DNA from: Roseiconus nitratireducens
GTDB taxonomy: Bacteria > Planctomycetota > Planctomycetia > Pirellulales > Pirellulaceae
Assembly (NCBI RefSeq): GCF_008629675.1
Contig: NZ_VWOX01000001.1
Coordinates: forward strand, 496,001-560,000
DNA: 64,000 nt
Direction: 5' to 3'
A program made the position numbers and the translations under genes. This document shows positions 35,027 through 44,205 of the stretch, in pieces. The first letter of the stretch is position 1. Each line of letters opens with the position of its first letter. A model generated the notes under the pieces. It ran no database searches. It was given only the letters and a program-made list of their open reading frames with translations, and was not told the origin of the DNA.

Positions 35027-38000
35027 TCAGCCTTCTTCGGAAGACTGCGGGGTTTCGATCGTGACGGCCATCACAATCGGCGCGGTGGCGTCCTCACCTT
35101 TGACCAGCTCGATCGATTCGATTTTCTCCGACCGCTCGGGAGCGACCGAGAGGTAACGAATCTGTTGGTTGCCCAGTTCGAAAGCAAACTCACTCTTGGG
35201 CACGTCCACGCGTCGAATGTAATCGGCAAAGTGGACACCGTTGATCAGTTCGTGGTCCTCGGTTTTGCCATCGGCATAATGCAGACGCACAATCATCGTG
35301 ACCGACTTCTCTTGTTCGAACGGAAAGCTCCAGCCGCCGACGCCGCTGAGCAGGTGGATCGCCTTGGCGGCCGTGTTGCACGGCAGCGAGACCGATCGGG
35401 GCATCTTCGGCGGCAGGCTGCCGCGGGGGCCGTGCAGCAAGATGATGTTGGGCTGAGTCCCGTTCTTGGGATCGGTCAACAGGAAGGGCACTTGCTCGAA
35501 CAGCTTGGGTTTCCAGTCCGAAAAGATCAGACGGTCCGGGCCGTTGTCGCTGTCGGAGAACAAGCCTTTGGTGCTGATCGCGGTCGCGTAGCGATCCAGG
35601 GGAATCGGCACGTAGGGACCGGAGTCGGTCAAAAACTCCAGCAAATCGGTCATCGCCTTTTTGTTGATCGACTTCTCAAAGCCTTCGGGCATGATCGACT
35701 TGGTTGACATCACGAGTTCCTCGATGTCGTCGCGGAGCACACTTTGCCGCTTCCCTTCGGTGTCAAACAGTTCGACAGCGGTCTTGGATTCCGATGCCAA
35801 CATGCCGCTGAGCACGACGCCGTCGACGGTCAGCACGTTGTAGGCGCGGAAGTTCCCTTCCACATTGCGGCTGGGATCCAAGATGTGGGTCAACAATTCT
35901 TCCTTGGGGTGGACGGCCATCCCGGTCAAGTTGGGACCGATGTTGGCTCCCATGTCTCCGTACATGTGGCACTTGGAACAGTGTTCTTTGAAGACTGCTT
36001 TACCGGCGGTGACATCCCCTTCGGATTTGGTTGACACCAGGTAGTCATTGAGTACTTCCTGGCGATCTGCGTTGGGCAGCGATCCGCCCCGTTCGAGAAT
36101 CTCCTTGGCCCGCTCGGCGATCTGTTGGCTGGGGTGCGAACGAAGCGATTGCTTTTGATCCAACGCCAGTTGGTCCAGTGAGACGGTTCCGGCGTCGGCC
36201 GCGTCCAGCAGAGCCATCGTCGATTGGGGGCGACGCAACAGTTGCTCGTAGGCGACTTTTTTGACGCCAGGAGTCAGCGTCCCCAGCCGGCTGACGATCT
36301 CTTCACCGATTCCGTCCCAGCGACAGGCATCGAAAGCTCGCATGATTCCGGCTGCCACTTCGGGCGGCGTTCGCGGCGTGACCTCGTCGAGCAAGTCGAC
36401 GGCGGTTTCTCGGTCATCCGGCATGAACTCGATCAATTGGTCGGCGGCGGTGATCCGGGCCCGGTCGCCCAGGTCTTGGTCGCGCACCTGTTTCAGCAGG
36501 GAGTCGGCAATCTCTTTCTGGTAACGGCGAAAACGTTCGCTTCCCCATTGCCCGGCCAGCTTGACCAGGGTTCCACGCGACGCCGAAGGCAGCCGCTGGA
36601 TCATGGATTCCAATTTGCTTTCGGTTGCGTCCGCCAATTCAATCTCGCGGTCGGCTTTCCAACCGCGGCTGACGCCTTCCAGCACCGCAGCGACCACCCG
36701 CGGGTCGGCATCCGAGATCGCGGCAAGCAGCTTTGCCGGATCGCTGCCAGATTCGCTTCGCGTGTGGTGTTCGGCGACCAGTGCGACGAGTTCCAAGACG
36801 CGGTTTCCGGCCGGTTGCAGATCAGCCAGCGAGGTCAGGAAGGCTTCGCTGTTGTGCGCGGCCGCCGAGGTGATCGCATCGGGGATCCAGCGGTCATTCA
36901 TTTCGTTGGGGTCATTCAGCAGGCTGCGGATGGCCCCCGCGGCGGCTTCACCGGCGGGCAGATCTGCCATGGCCAGGATCGCCGCCAGACGGACATTCGG
37001 ATCGTTGTCTCGATGCAAGCCGGCGTCGACCAACGCTTGGACCGACGCGGGCAGCGGCGGCAGCACCTGCAAGGCGTTGCGGCGAACCCCCGGGGACGGG
37101 TGCTGGAGCGCGGCGAAGACGGCTTCATTGACGTTCTCGTGGGAGCCATCCAGCAGACCCAAACCTTGCAACGTCCACAGGGCGTGAATCGCACCGACAT
37201 TCAAACCGATTTCGTCCACTTGGCGATCGGCAACCAAGGCCAAAAGGGCATCGACCACATCACTTTGGCCCCGTTCGACCAGCAACCGTTGGGCATGCTT
37301 TCGGACCAACATCGTCGGATGTGTCAGCGTTTGGACCAGTTGGTCCGCGTCGGCGGAGGACAGGTCCGGTACCGGCGATCCGGTCGAAGAATCGGCGACG
37401 ACTCGATAAATGCGTCCGTGTTTTTTGTCGCGCAGATCGGTCTCGTAGGCGGCGCCTCGGCCTGTTTTGAAGCCGATCGGCGTCGGGTTGTGTTGGACGA
37501 TGAAGTTGTACCAATCGATCACCCAGACCTGACCGTCGGGGCCGACCTCGGCCATGATCGGTGCGGTCCATTCGTCGTCGCTGGCGAGCAGGTTGAACGG
37601 ACTGGTCGAGTGGAACTCGGTGCCGCGGTGGTTGAGCACAAAGCTGCCGACCAGGTGCCCGGTCGGACCGTTGACGAACGCGACGCGGTTCCAGTATTCG
37701 CGCGGGTACTCACGGGCCGTGTACAACGCGTGCCCGGCACCGGCCGTGTAACCGCCGTGATGATCCACCTGCCGGACCTTGTCCGTGATGGGTGAGAAAT
37801 TATTGGTGTCGGCGATGGAGTTCAGCGTCAGCGACGGAGTCCAGCCCTGCACCTGTTCGTAGTAACGATTGGGAATCGGCATGTAGACGCTGGGGCAACC
37901 GTTGGCTGTCGAGCCGAAAATCAATCCCTCCTCGCTGATGCCAAGGCCCCAGGTGTTGTTGTTGGTGGATCGGATGAATTCGATTTCGGATCCGTCCGGA

Positions 38001-39499
38001 CGGATCCGAAAGAATCCCATGCGAAAGCGTTGCGTCCGCTGGTCGTTGATCACGGGGGCGGAGTTGTTGTAGCCCTGCATGGCCCAGATCCAATTGTCCA
38101 GACCGTACTGGAAATTGCTGACGCCGCCGTGGGTGTCACCCAGTTCCCAGCCTTCGATCAACACGTCGCGCTGGTCGGCTTTGTCGTCGCCGTCGGTATC
38201 TTTCAGAAACAACGTTTGCGTTCCGTTCTGGACCAGCACGCCACCGCGGTGAAAGGCCATCGTGGTGGGAATGCTCAATTGCTCGGCGAACACGGTGAAT
38301 TTGTCGGCCCGGCCGTCGCCGTCGGTGTCTTCGCAAATCCGGATGCGGTCGCGGCCCTCGCCGCTGCGACGTAGCTCGTTGGGATAGTCATAGGTTTCCG
38401 CAACCCACAGGCGGCCGCGTTCATCCCAGGCCATGCAGATGGGCTTGCCGCCCAGATCCGGCTCGCTGGCAAAAAGTTCGACGTGGAAACCTTCCGGAAC
38501 GACCAGGTGCTTGATCGACTCTTCCGGCGGCAACGGTTTCTGCATCAAATTCAACGGTTCGCCCTGGGTGCCCCAACGCGATGAAGGTGTGTAATTGGGG
38601 ATCTTGCCGCCCACGTCGACGTACTCGAAATCGGCGCGATCGGTAGGCATCTCCGTCATCTTGGGAACTGGGAACGGGCGCTCCGCCTGGTAGGGGCCGG
38701 CAATCTGCGGGTCACCGCCGGCAGCCCAGCGGATTCCACGCTCGACCAGATTCTGAAAGCCGGGATGAGTCCAGGTGCGCTGGTCGTGTCCCCATGCGGT
38801 GTAAAACACGCGCCCGTCTCCTTGCGTGCGGACCCATGTCCAAGGTTCGCGGCCTTCGTCATCGACACGGTACGAAAGGACGGTGCGATCCTTTTCATTG
38901 TGCAGGTGGTGCACGTAGGTTTCGTCCCAGCTTTCAAAACCGCCGAAGCCTTTCATCACCGGATGGTCGGGCGCGGCAATCTCCGTCCGGAACACACCGG
39001 TCCCGTGTCGCTGAAACTGTCCCCCCATCAACGCCACCACTTCGGGCGAGTTGCGGAAGCAATACGTCGCGCAGTGCAGCGGCACAAACCCGCCCCCCTC
39101 GGCGACGTACTGCAGTAGCGCCTCGGCCTGATCCGGCGCGATCTCGTCAATGTTGGCGTACAACAGCAAGGCGTCATAGCGTTTCAGATTGGGCAGGTTC
39201 AAGTCACTGACGCGATCGGTGTAGGAAAGCTCGATCCCCTGCTCTTCCAGGTAGGGCTGCAGTTCCAAGAATCGACGTTGCGGTTGGTGATGACCGTTGT
39301 CGCCCAGGAACAGCACGCGCAGTGTCGTGTCGGCCTCTTGCGCGGCGACCGGACCGGTCAACGCAAACGGCCCGATCGAACCGAGGGGGCCAACGATCGA
39401 GAACACCACCAGGGCCAGCAAAGCCCACAGCGTTCCGGAATGACCAGGGAGAGGGAGCGATCCGGCGGGGGCGGAGCCCGAAGGTATGAAGCGATGCAT
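35027..39499 (-). CDS. ThuA-propeller-HEAT-cytochrome c fusion (PVC-type haem protein)
   Basis: The 1490-residue exported protein (signal segment about 20-55, ending VAAQEA) has four parts. A ThuA-like domain follows the signal (LRVLFLGDNGHHQPQRR, YDALLLYANIDE, GFVPLHCATYCF, about 60-270). Next is a PVC-type beta-propeller (FHVELFASEPDLGGKP, TDGDGRADKFTVFAE, about 310-700). HEAT-like repeats run to about 1130. Then comes a class I haem motif CSKCH (C1174, C1177, H1178) followed by IGPNLTG. A final domain of beta-strands (about 1290-1490) is unique to the long members. The substrate is unknown; the propeller resembles sugar dehydrogenases. ATG 39541 would add 14 residues; I prefer 39499. Confidence 0.9.
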   Translation of the reverse strand: MHRFIPSGSAPAGSLPLPGHSGTLWALLALVVFSIVGPLGSIGPFALTGPVAAQEADTTLRVLFLGDNGHHQPQRRFLELQPYLEEQGIELSYTDRVSDLNLPNLKRYDALLLYANIDEIAPDQAEALLQYVAEGGGFVPLHCATYCFRNSPEVVALMGGQFQRHGTGVFRTEIAAPDHPVMKGFGGFESWDETYVHHLHNEKDRTVLSYRVDDEGREPWTWVRTQGDGRVFYTAWGHDQRTWTHPGFQNLVERGIRWAAGGDPQIAGPYQAERPFPVPKMTEMPTDRADFEYVDVGGKIPNYTPSSRWGTQGEPLNLMQKPLPPEESIKHLVVPEGFHVELFASEPDLGGKPICMAWDERGRLWVAETYDYPNELRRSGEGRDRIRICEDTDGDGRADKFTVFAEQLSIPTTMAFHRGGVLVQNGTQTLFLKDTDGDDKADQRDVLIEGWELGDTHGGVSNFQYGLDNWIWAMQGYNNSAPVINDQRTQRFRMGFFRIRPDGSEIEFIRSTNNNTWGLGISEEGLIFGSTANGCPSVYMPIPNRYYEQVQGWTPSLTLNSIADTNNFSPITDKVRQVDHHGGYTAGAGHALYTAREYPREYWNRVAFVNGPTGHLVGSFVLNHRGTEFHSTSPFNLLASDDEWTAPIMAEVGPDGQVWVIDWYNFIVQHNPTPIGFKTGRGAAYETDLRDKKHGRIYRVVADSSTGSPVPDLSSADADQLVQTLTHPTMLVRKHAQRLLVERGQSDVVDALLALVADRQVDEIGLNVGAIHALWTLQGLGLLDGSHENVNEAVFAALQHPSPGVRRNALQVLPPLPASVQALVDAGLHRDNDPNVRLAAILAMADLPAGEAAAGAIRSLLNDPNEMNDRWIPDAITSAAAHNSEAFLTSLADLQPAGNRVLELVALVAEHHTRSESGSDPAKLLAAISDADPRVVAAVLEGVSRGWKADREIELADATESKLESMIQRLPSASRGTLVKLAGQWGSERFRRYQKEIADSLLKQVRDQDLGDRARITAADQLIEFMPDDRETAVDLLDEVTPRTPPEVAAGIMRAFDACRWDGIGEEIVSRLGTLTPGVKKVAYEQLLRRPQSTMALLDAADAGTVSLDQLALDQKQSLRSHPSQQIAERAKEILERGGSLPNADRQEVLNDYLVSTKSEGDVTAGKAVFKEHCSKCHMYGDMGANIGPNLTGMAVHPKEELLTHILDPSRNVEGNFRAYNVLTVDGVVLSGMLASESKTAVELFDTEGKRQSVLRDDIEELVMSTKSIMPEGFEKSINKKAMTDLLEFLTDSGPYVPIPLDRYATAISTKGLFSDSDNGPDRLIFSDWKPKLFEQVPFLLTDPKNGTQPNIILLHGPRGSLPPKMPRSVSLPCNTAAKAIHLLSGVGGWSFPFEQEKSVTMIVRLHYADGKTEDHELINGVHFADYIRRVDVPKSEFAFELGNQQIRYLSVAPERSEKIESIELVKGEDATAPIVMAVTIETPQSSEEG

Positions 39500-39878
39500 C
39501 AAAAAGAACTCGCGGTGTTGAGTCGAAAAATCTGTCGACACGTGCGGCGGCCGTCACGATCGATTCTACGTCACATCCCCTGCTCGGGTGCCGGAGGAAG
39601 AGACGGATTCGAGACGGCCGGGAAGAACCATTCCACGCGTGACCGTTGCCGATTGAGGAGCGAAGGAATAACCGGGAAGCGGCGACGGCAATCACGGGCA
39701 ACCATTGTAACCGCCAACCCGTCGTGTTGGCGACATGTCGGGGGCGAACCGACCCGGTCCGATTTCACCACGCTGCGTTGGCTATACTCATTGGCCCCCA
39801 CCCGGTCAGCGCGGCGACTGCGCATGCCCCCGCCGGGAATCCCCCGCCTCCACTCCGCGATTGGCCCGCTAAGTAGTC
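39500..39878. other. Divergent intergenic region between two PVC haem protein genes, 379 bp
   Basis: The two giant genes point away from each other, so their promoters lie here and could be shared. A TATACT hexamer sits at 39783-39788, 90 bases before the plus-strand start, but no good -35 partner is found. No repeat or RNA gene was seen. Confidence 0.4.
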
Positions 39879-42800
39879 ATGCGACGCAACTGGACTTTGG
39901 GTTCGCTCTTGTGCGTGATTTTGCACGCGTTTTCCACCACCCTGCCGGCCCAGGAAGAAGACAGGCCCACGGCGGTTGCCGGCAACGATCGGGTCGAGTC
40001 GATCATCCGGTCCTTCACGCCACGCGGGGCGCTCCAAGACGACTCGCAGCCGACGCCCCCGGAAATCGCCGCCAAACAGTTCCGCCTTCGCGACGGCTTG
40101 GAGTTGGATTTGGTGGCCGGCGAACCGGCGATCTCGCAGCCGTTGTTTCTGTCCTGGGACTCCCGTGGCCGCATGTGGGTCGTGCAGTATCGCCAGTACC
40201 AGTATCCCGCGGGGTTGAAGGTTGTTCGGTTCGATCAATACCTGCGAGCAGTGTTTGATCGTGTTCCCCAGCCGCCGCCGATGGGAACGCCCGGAGCCGA
40301 CCGCCTGACCGTGTTTGAAGACACCGACGGCGATGGCCGGTACGATCAAAGCAAAGACGTGCTGACGGGATTGAACATTGCCACCTCAGTGCAGGTCGGG
40401 CCCAAGGGGATCTGGGTTTTGAACCCGCCCTACCTGCTGCACTATCCGGACAAGGACCATGACGATGTTCCCGACGGAGATCCCGAAGTCCACTTGTCCG
40501 GGTTCGGGCTTCAAGACACGCACTCCGTCGCCAATAGCCTGACCTGGGGGCCCGACGGGTGGCTGTACGGCGCCAACGGTAGTACCACCGCCGGTACCAT
40601 CAGTTCGCAAGTGACCAAAGGAGTTCGCTTTCAAGGTCAATGCATCTGGCGGTATCACCCCGAAACCAAGGTCTTTGAAATCTTTGCCGAGGGTGGCGGC
40701 AACACGTTCAGCTTGGAAATCGATTCGAAGGGCCGTGTGTTTTCCGGCACCAACGGTGGCAGCAAACGCGGCTATCACTACCCGCAAGGCAGCTACGCGG
40801 ACAAGAACTGGGGAAAACATGGACCGCTGACGAATCCCTACGCTTTCGGTTACTTCAACGGGATGGGGTTCGAAGGCGACGCGCGGCGGTTCGCGCAGGC
40901 ATTCGCGATCTACGAGGGTGGGCTGTTTCCCGAATCGATGGACGGAACGATCGTGGCGCCGAATTCACTTCACAACCTGGTTTGGAACAGCAGTCGGATT
41001 CGCGACGGATCGACCTATCGCACCGTCGATCGAGAGAACCTGGTGGAAACCGATGACCGCTGGTTTCGTCCGGTGTATTGCGGTGTGGGGCCTGATGGCG
41101 CCATCTACCTGGCCGACTGGTACGACACGCGGCTCAGCCATCTGAGCCCGGTCGACAATTGGCACAAGGAAAGCGGACGGATCTACCGTCTGCATCCCGC
41201 TGGCACGCGGCCCCGCTACGAAGAAGGCGATTTGCGAACGCTGCCAAATGAAACGTTGGTAGCCAAGTTCGATCACCCCAACAAGTGGGTTCGTCGGCGA
41301 GCCGCGTTGGAGTTGGGATGGCGTGGCGATTCCGACGTGCTGAATCTGCTGGAAGATCGATTGGAGCAGGCCGGGTCGCTGGAAGCCCTGTGGGCGATCC
41401 ACCTGATGGGCGAGCTGACGCGTGACCGCGCCGTGAGTTGGTTGGAACATTCCAACGCCGACATCCGCCGCTGGGTCGTGCGTCTGTTGGGGGATCGCCA
41501 CGAAGGTGTTCCGGAAATGATTTCCATGACGGAACAGGAATCGGACGTGCAAGTGCGCTGCCAATTGGCCTCGACCGCGGCTCGGGTCGATGCGGTCACA
41601 GCCATGGGGATCCTTGACCAGCTTGCGAGACACGAGGAAGACCTGCGTGATCCGCATTTGCCGCTGTTGTGTTGGTGGGCATTGGAGGCCCATGCGGAGG
41701 ACTGGTCGGCGGTCGCGAATTTGCTGTCGGACGACACGTTTTGGGACACTCCGCTCGCTCGGCAATCGTTGCTGAGTCGATTGATGCAGCGGTACGCGGC
41801 GAGCGGATTACCGACCGATTTGAAACACTGTGATCAACTGATCGCTCTGGCGCCGACCGCCCAGGCCCGCGAGATCTTGCTGACCGGTTTGAACAAGGCG
41901 TTTCAGGGAAGAAGCATGCCGGAACTGCCAGATCGACTCGCCGACGCCCTGGAGACGTATCTTCAATCCCGAGGCAGCGACGCGGCGGTCTTGGCGCTGC
42001 GGAGTGGGCAACCGGGCGCCGTCGAATCGGCGATCAAGTTGCTGGGAGATTCGACAACCGAGCTGGGGATTCGAATCGAAGTCGCCCGCACGCTCGGTGA
42101 GCTCCGCGAAGACCGGGCGGTTCCCGCGTTGGTCCGCTTGGCGACCGGTCGTGACACGTCCGAACCGGCATTGCAACGCGTCGCGATCACCGCCTTAGCC
42201 AGCTACGACCAGCCGAACATCGCCGACCAGCTGATCGGATCTTTCTACAGCCGTATCTCCGCCGAACATGGGCTGCGTGATGCGGCGTGTCGAACTTTGG
42301 CCAGTCGAAAGGCCTGGGCCGGACGACTGTTGGACGAATTGACCGAGTGGCGACTGAAGCCGTCGGAAGTCCCCGAGGACGTGGTTCAGCTGTTGCGAAC
42401 GTACGAGGACGCCGAATTGGCCGATCGGGTGCGGCAGGTGTTCGGTGAACCATCGAAGGTGTCCGCCGGCGAGAAGATCGCCGAGATCCATCGGCTGACC
42501 GAGTTGCTCGATCATTCGTCCGGCGACCCAAAAAGGGGACGCGAGTCGTTTCAAAAGAAGTGTGCCGTCTGTCACCAGTTATTCGGCGAGGGCAAGTCCA
42601 TCGGCCCGCCCCTGGACGGATACGAACGCGGGAGCTTGAAATTCTGGCTGCCGGGAATCGTCGATCCCAGCTTGGAAATCCGTGAGGGTTTCCAAAGCTT
42701 CAAAGCCTTGACCGACGACGGCCGCGTGTTGACGGGAATGATTGCGGACCGGAATCCCAATACGGTGGTGTTGCGAACCGCGGATGATCAGACCGTCACG

Positions 42801-42932
42801 TTGGCGCGGGACCGGCTGGAAGCATTGGAACCGATGAAGACCTCCTTGATGCCTGAGAATCTGCTCGGTGAATTGAGCGATCAACAGCTTCGAGATCTGT
42901 TCGCCTACCTGATGCTCGGTTACCGACGCTGA
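39879..42932 (+). CDS. PVC-type haem-binding propeller protein
   Basis: The 1017-residue exported protein has a signal peptide (1-24, ...FSTTLPAQ), a glucose-dehydrogenase-like propeller (FRLRDGLELDLVAGEPAIS, WDSRGRMWVVQYRQYQYP, DTDGDGRYDQSKDVLTGL, about 65-470), a HEAT-repeat stretch (about 480-850), and one c-type haem site CAVCH (C895, C898, H899) followed by SIGPPLDGY and a final FAYLMLGY. It lacks the ThuA domain seen in the divergent neighbour. These proteins are characteristic of Planctomycetes/Verrucomicrobia, with an unproven role in oxidising or binding polysaccharide-derived sugars in the periplasm. Confidence 0.9.
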   Translation: MRRNWTLGSLLCVILHAFSTTLPAQEEDRPTAVAGNDRVESIIRSFTPRGALQDDSQPTPPEIAAKQFRLRDGLELDLVAGEPAISQPLFLSWDSRGRMWVVQYRQYQYPAGLKVVRFDQYLRAVFDRVPQPPPMGTPGADRLTVFEDTDGDGRYDQSKDVLTGLNIATSVQVGPKGIWVLNPPYLLHYPDKDHDDVPDGDPEVHLSGFGLQDTHSVANSLTWGPDGWLYGANGSTTAGTISSQVTKGVRFQGQCIWRYHPETKVFEIFAEGGGNTFSLEIDSKGRVFSGTNGGSKRGYHYPQGSYADKNWGKHGPLTNPYAFGYFNGMGFEGDARRFAQAFAIYEGGLFPESMDGTIVAPNSLHNLVWNSSRIRDGSTYRTVDRENLVETDDRWFRPVYCGVGPDGAIYLADWYDTRLSHLSPVDNWHKESGRIYRLHPAGTRPRYEEGDLRTLPNETLVAKFDHPNKWVRRRAALELGWRGDSDVLNLLEDRLEQAGSLEALWAIHLMGELTRDRAVSWLEHSNADIRRWVVRLLGDRHEGVPEMISMTEQESDVQVRCQLASTAARVDAVTAMGILDQLARHEEDLRDPHLPLLCWWALEAHAEDWSAVANLLSDDTFWDTPLARQSLLSRLMQRYAASGLPTDLKHCDQLIALAPTAQAREILLTGLNKAFQGRSMPELPDRLADALETYLQSRGSDAAVLALRSGQPGAVESAIKLLGDSTTELGIRIEVARTLGELREDRAVPALVRLATGRDTSEPALQRVAITALASYDQPNIADQLIGSFYSRISAEHGLRDAACRTLASRKAWAGRLLDELTEWRLKPSEVPEDVVQLLRTYEDAELADRVRQVFGEPSKVSAGEKIAEIHRLTELLDHSSGDPKRGRESFQKKCAVCHQLFGEGKSIGPPLDGYERGSLKFWLPGIVDPSLEIREGFQSFKALTDDGRVLTGMIADRNPNTVVLRTADDQTVTLARDRLEALEPMKTSLMPENLLGELSDQQLRDLFAYLMLGYRR

Positions 42933-42987
42933 GCTCGCCGGGGCATGCAGCTGCAGACCGTGGCCCGCGGCAACAAGCGGGGGCACG

Positions 42988-44124
42988 TCAACGTTGCAGA
43001 AACCGCACATTGACCGGAGACCCGATTTGGATCTGATGTCCCGTCGATGACAGCTGTCCGGTTTTCGGATCGATCGCCAGGGTCACGACCGTTTCAGAAC
43101 GTTGATTGCCCACCACCAGGTAGTTGCCGCTGGGCGTGATGCCAAAGCCCCGCGGAATCTCGCCTTCGGTGGACTGATTTCCCAGCGCAGTCAGACTCAT
43201 CGGGGCCTCGTCATATCGGAACATGGCAATCGAGTTGTGTCCCCGATTTGAGACGTAGACGACGTTCTGGCTTGGATGGACCAGGCACTCCGCGGTGCTA
43301 TTGCCTTCGACGGCGTTGTCCGAGGGAAGCGTCGAAAGAATCGGCCCCACCGACAACGTGCCTTCGGAGGGTGCGTAATCCAACATCGCGACCTGGGAGG
43401 TCATCTCCAAATTGGTGAAGGCAATTTGTTCGTCCGGCGTCAGGCAAAAGTGTCGGGGACCGCTTCCCGGCGGCAGTGCTACAAAGGGTGGGGACGACGG
43501 CGTCAACGTTGCGGATTGCGGATCAACGTCGTACAGCCTGATTTGGTCCATCCCCAGATCCGCGACAAAGGCCTGCGTCCCGGTCCGATTGAAATTGACG
43601 GAGTGGGCGTGGGGAGCCGATTGACGACGCGGGTTCACGCCGCTTCCACCAACATGCTGGTGGAACGAAGCGGTGGGCCCCAGCGAACCGTCCTGGCGGA
43701 TCGGAAACGACGCGCAGCTTCCGCCACCATAGTTCGCGACCGCGACGCACTGGCCGGTCGGATCAACGGCCACATGACAGGCCCCACCGCCGCCGGTCCG
43801 CCGCGTGTTCAACTCCTTGAGGGTGCCGTCAGCATGGATGGAATAGGCAATCAAGGCCCCGGAATTCCCTTCGCCGTCCGACACCTCCGAGACGGCGTAC
43901 AGCGTTTTGCCGTCGGGATGGATCGCCAAAAACGAAGGGTTCTCCGCCGTCGCAGCCAATCGCGGAGCTGACAGGGATCCGTCCGATTCGTCCAGCGTTG
44001 CGACGTAAATGCCTTGGCTGGAGGTGTCGCCACGGGTGTAGGTCCCGACGTAGACAAGTGTTTCGGCGCCAACCTTTGGCACCATGCAGAGCAGCAGCAG
44101 AAGTGGGGCGAGACAGGCACGCAT
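42988..44124 (-). CDS. Secreted lactonase (6-phosphogluconolactonase-like, YbhE family)
   Basis: From ATG 44124 the protein (378 residues) starts with a signal peptide MRACLAPLLLLLCMVPKVGA. The rest is the seven-bladed lactonase propeller: YVGTYTRGDTSSQGIYVATLD, AENPSFLAIHPDGKTLYAVSEV, CHVAVDPTGQCVAVANYGGGS, PHAHSVNFNRTGTQAFVADLG, and GFGITPSGNYLVVGNQRSETV. Cytoplasmic relatives hydrolyse 6-phosphogluconolactone, but an exported form cannot meet that substrate, so another lactone is probable. It converges with the PVC gene and is separated from the ABC operon end by 80 bases, with no evidence of co-transcription. Confidence 0.88.
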   Translation of the reverse strand: MRACLAPLLLLLCMVPKVGAETLVYVGTYTRGDTSSQGIYVATLDESDGSLSAPRLAATAENPSFLAIHPDGKTLYAVSEVSDGEGNSGALIAYSIHADGTLKELNTRRTGGGGACHVAVDPTGQCVAVANYGGGSCASFPIRQDGSLGPTASFHQHVGGSGVNPRRQSAPHAHSVNFNRTGTQAFVADLGMDQIRLYDVDPQSATLTPSSPPFVALPPGSGPRHFCLTPDEQIAFTNLEMTSQVAMLDYAPSEGTLSVGPILSTLPSDNAVEGNSTAECLVHPSQNVVYVSNRGHNSIAMFRYDEAPMSLTALGNQSTEGEIPRGFGITPSGNYLVVGNQRSETVVTLAIDPKTGQLSSTGHQIQIGSPVNVRFLQR

Positions 44125-44205
44125 GACGGTGACTCCAGTAGAGGGAGTCGCCGATTCTAGCATCGCGGCATGGGCGATGAGGGTGCGACGCGATTCGGAA
44201 GCTGA

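Noticed and set aside
36224..37795. 523-codon plus-strand frame inside the ThuA-propeller-haem gene
   Set aside because: Antisense shadow of a well-supported gene; no start context or domain.
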